Position numbers and translations under genes: made by a program. From positions 1 to 40,420 of the forward strand of contig NZ_JACSNZ010000016.1 in NCBI RefSeq assembly GCF_016902575.1: a stretch of 40,420 nt of DNA, read 5' to 3'. The notes under the pieces are model-generated. The model made no database searches and had not been told where the DNA came from. It worked only from the letters and a program-made list of their open reading frames with translations. Shown here in pieces: positions 39,453 to 40,420 of the stretch (position 1 is the stretch's first letter; each line of letters opens with the position of its first letter). Source of the stretch: Pseudoflavonifractor capillosus. GTDB taxonomy: Bacteria > Bacillota > Clostridia > Oscillospirales > Oscillospiraceae.

Positions 39453-39479
39453 AGAGGTGGAGACTTGAGGGCTTCCCCC

Positions 39480-39508
39480 TTGCCAACCCACTCCAATTTT
39501 AGTACAAT
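39480..39508 (+). promoter_or_regulatory. Sigma-A promoter of the YheO-type regulator gene
   Basis: TTGCCA (39480-39485) and TACAAT (39503-39508) are 17 bases apart, each matching consensus at five of six positions. It lies 36 bases before the start codon. Confidence 0.75.
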
Positions 39509-39544
39509 AAAGGTTGACATTTTGTAGAGAAGGAGGGCTTCTTC

Positions 39545-40183
39545 ATGACACGAGACGAGGCCTTTGAATTTTTAGACCGCACCGCCCGGGGCATTGCCGA
39601 GATGTTCGGCTCCTCCTGTGAAACCCTGGTGCATGACATGGGAGTCCCCTCCCACCCCATTTTGTCCATCTATAACGGCCATGTTTCCGGCCGTGAGGTG
39701 GGTTCTACCATGGATATTTTGGGCATCGGCCTGGAGCTGGACGAGGACTCCTCGGTCACCGACTTTGTCAACTTGGCAGCCACCACCCCCGACGGACGGC
39801 AGACCAAGTCCTCCACCTTTCACCTGATTGGGGAGGACTATAACCTGGCCCTGGGTATCAACTTCGACTACACCTCCCTGGTGTTTGCCAACCGCATCCT
39901 GGTGGATCTCATGAGCGCCAGCTCGGATCTGCAATCCGCCCTGTGGCAGGAGGGGGACTCCAAGCAGCTGGCTGACCTCTTCGAGCGGTGCCTGGCCGCC
40001 CTGGGCAAGCCGGTGGATGCCCTGAACAAGAAAGACCGCCTGCGCATGATCGCCATGCTGGAGCAGAAAAACGCCTTTTCCTTCCGTAAATCCGTGCCCT
40101 ATGTGGCCAAGCACCTGGGCGTGTCCCGGTACACGGTGTACAAGTACCTGGGAGAGCTGGCAGGCCACCACGAGGAGGAGTAA
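39545..40183 (+). CDS. YheO-type PAS/helix-turn-helix transcriptional regulator
   Basis: This encodes 212 residues. The N-terminal YheO-like PAS domain covers about 5-120 (AEMFGSSCETLVHDMGVPSH and SIYNGHVSGREVGSTMDILG). The C-terminal DNA-binding helix-turn-helix lies at about 181-204 (RKSVPYVAKHLGVSRYTVYK). Relatives include DauR, which controls D-arginine use, and regulators of amino-acid or peptide metabolism; the effector here is unknown. The next gene on the same strand is an M20 dipeptidase with its own promoter, a possible target. The ATG follows GGAGGG. Confidence 0.9.
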   Translation: MTRDEAFEFLDRTARGIAEMFGSSCETLVHDMGVPSHPILSIYNGHVSGREVGSTMDILGIGLELDEDSSVTDFVNLAATTPDGRQTKSSTFHLIGEDYNLALGINFDYTSLVFANRILVDLMSASSDLQSALWQEGDSKQLADLFERCLAALGKPVDALNKKDRLRMIAMLEQKNAFSFRKSVPYVAKHLGVSRYTVYKYLGELAGHHEEE

Positions 40184-40225
40184 GCCTACCTGCCACAAGG
40201 GGTCCCTTTTTCGACCTTTCTTCCC

Positions 40226-40254
40226 TTGTTTTTTACGTCCCGCTGCGCTACAAT
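40226..40254 (+). promoter_or_regulatory. Promoter of the M20 dipeptidase gene
   Basis: TTGTTT (40226-40231) and TACAAT (40249-40254) are 17 bases apart, 43 bases upstream of the start codon. Confidence 0.65.
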
Positions 40255-40297
40255 GTGGAGGATAGCTGTTTACCCGTGACACGAAGGAGACTACATC

Positions 40298-40420
40298 ATG
40301 TATCGTGAACAATTAGAAGACTATTTTCAGGATAAGCAGGACATGCTGGTGGAGGCCGTGTGCCGCCTGGTGTCCATTGACAGTGTAGAAGGTACCCCCG
40401 CCCCCGGCGCTCCCTTCGGC
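40298..40420 (+). CDS. M20 family dipeptidase (PepV-like), 5' part only
   Basis: The first 41 codons of a gene cut by the window edge. The start MYREQLEDYFQDKQDMLVEA followed by RLVSIDSVEG and the phrase PAPGAPFG matches the N-terminus of Xaa-His dipeptidases of the PepV group, zinc enzymes of the M20 family that split dipeptides in the cytoplasm. The metal-binding residues lie beyond the window. AAGGAG is eight bases before the ATG. It follows the YheO-type regulator by 114 bases and has its own promoter. Confidence 0.8.
   Translation, partial: MYREQLEDYFQDKQDMLVEAVCRLVSIDSVEGTPAPGAPFG

Noticed and set aside
39511-39540. TTGACA at 39514 as a promoter for the YheO-type gene
   Set aside because: It is only about 30 bases before the start codon and has no -10 box at proper spacing; TTGCCA/TACAAT just upstream fits better.

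Overview
The window looks like a chromosomal piece of a GC-rich Gram-positive anaerobe, most likely an Oscillospirales / Clostridia gut bacterium of the Flavonifractor-Lawsonibacter-Pseudoflavonifractor kind. This is inferred from the Firmicutes-type gene order, a zinc-type S14, a KOW protein between map and infA, a YerC-type TrpR relative, a single-chain PurL, strong AGGAGG ribosome binding sites and families of palindromic intergenic repeats. No rRNA, tRNA, CRISPR array, transposase or phage gene was found.

Region 1 (1-17468, minus strand) is one large ribosomal-protein locus read from right to left: rpsJ-rplC-rplD-rplW-rplB-rpsS-rplV-rpsC-rplP-rpmC-rpsQ-rplN-rplX-rplE-rpsN, a 234-base structured spacer, then rpsH-rplF-rplR-rpsE-rpmD-rplO-secY-adk-map-KOW gene-infA-rpmJ-rpsM-rpsK-rpsD-rpoA-rplQ (32 genes). 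It starts at a good sigma-A promoter (17440-17468) with a leader of about 260 bases and ends in a strong terminator (1175-1221). Three unusually long spacers inside it (rpsJ-rplC, rpsN-rpsH, rpoA-rplQ) carry hairpins. Two ribosomal proteins have odd C-termini: L3 ends in a duplicated 9-residue peptide and S3 in an Arg/Gly/Asn-rich tail. Downstream lies a lipoprotein gene of unknown role.

Region 2 (17470-24930) is a mixed housekeeping area: a long non-coding repeat, dCMP deaminase, a small membrane zinc-ribbon protein, a SecB-like protein, mnmE, a Cys-rich FAD oxidoreductase, a metallophosphoesterase and a TrpR-like regulator. Region 3 (24942-33800, minus) is a probable operon secA-pgeF-peptide-type binding lipoprotein-purL.

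Region 4 (33900-40420, plus) is devoted to amino-acid uptake. A second copy of the long non-coding repeat is followed by a consensus promoter, a tandem glycine riboswitch with terminator and an alanine/glycine:sodium symporter. Next come another consensus promoter, a lysine riboswitch with terminator and a three-gene polar amino-acid ABC transporter, which the riboswitch marks as a lysine importer. The window ends with a YheO-type regulator and the start of an M20 (PepV-like) dipeptidase.

The most novel material is non-coding. There are four copies of a short hairpin repeat placed just after stop codons or terminators in a fixed orientation, with a constant stem and varying loops. There is a 107-108 base direct repeat, and a pair of about 560-base hairpin-rich elements sharing an identical 44-base core. 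No new protein-based system is evident.
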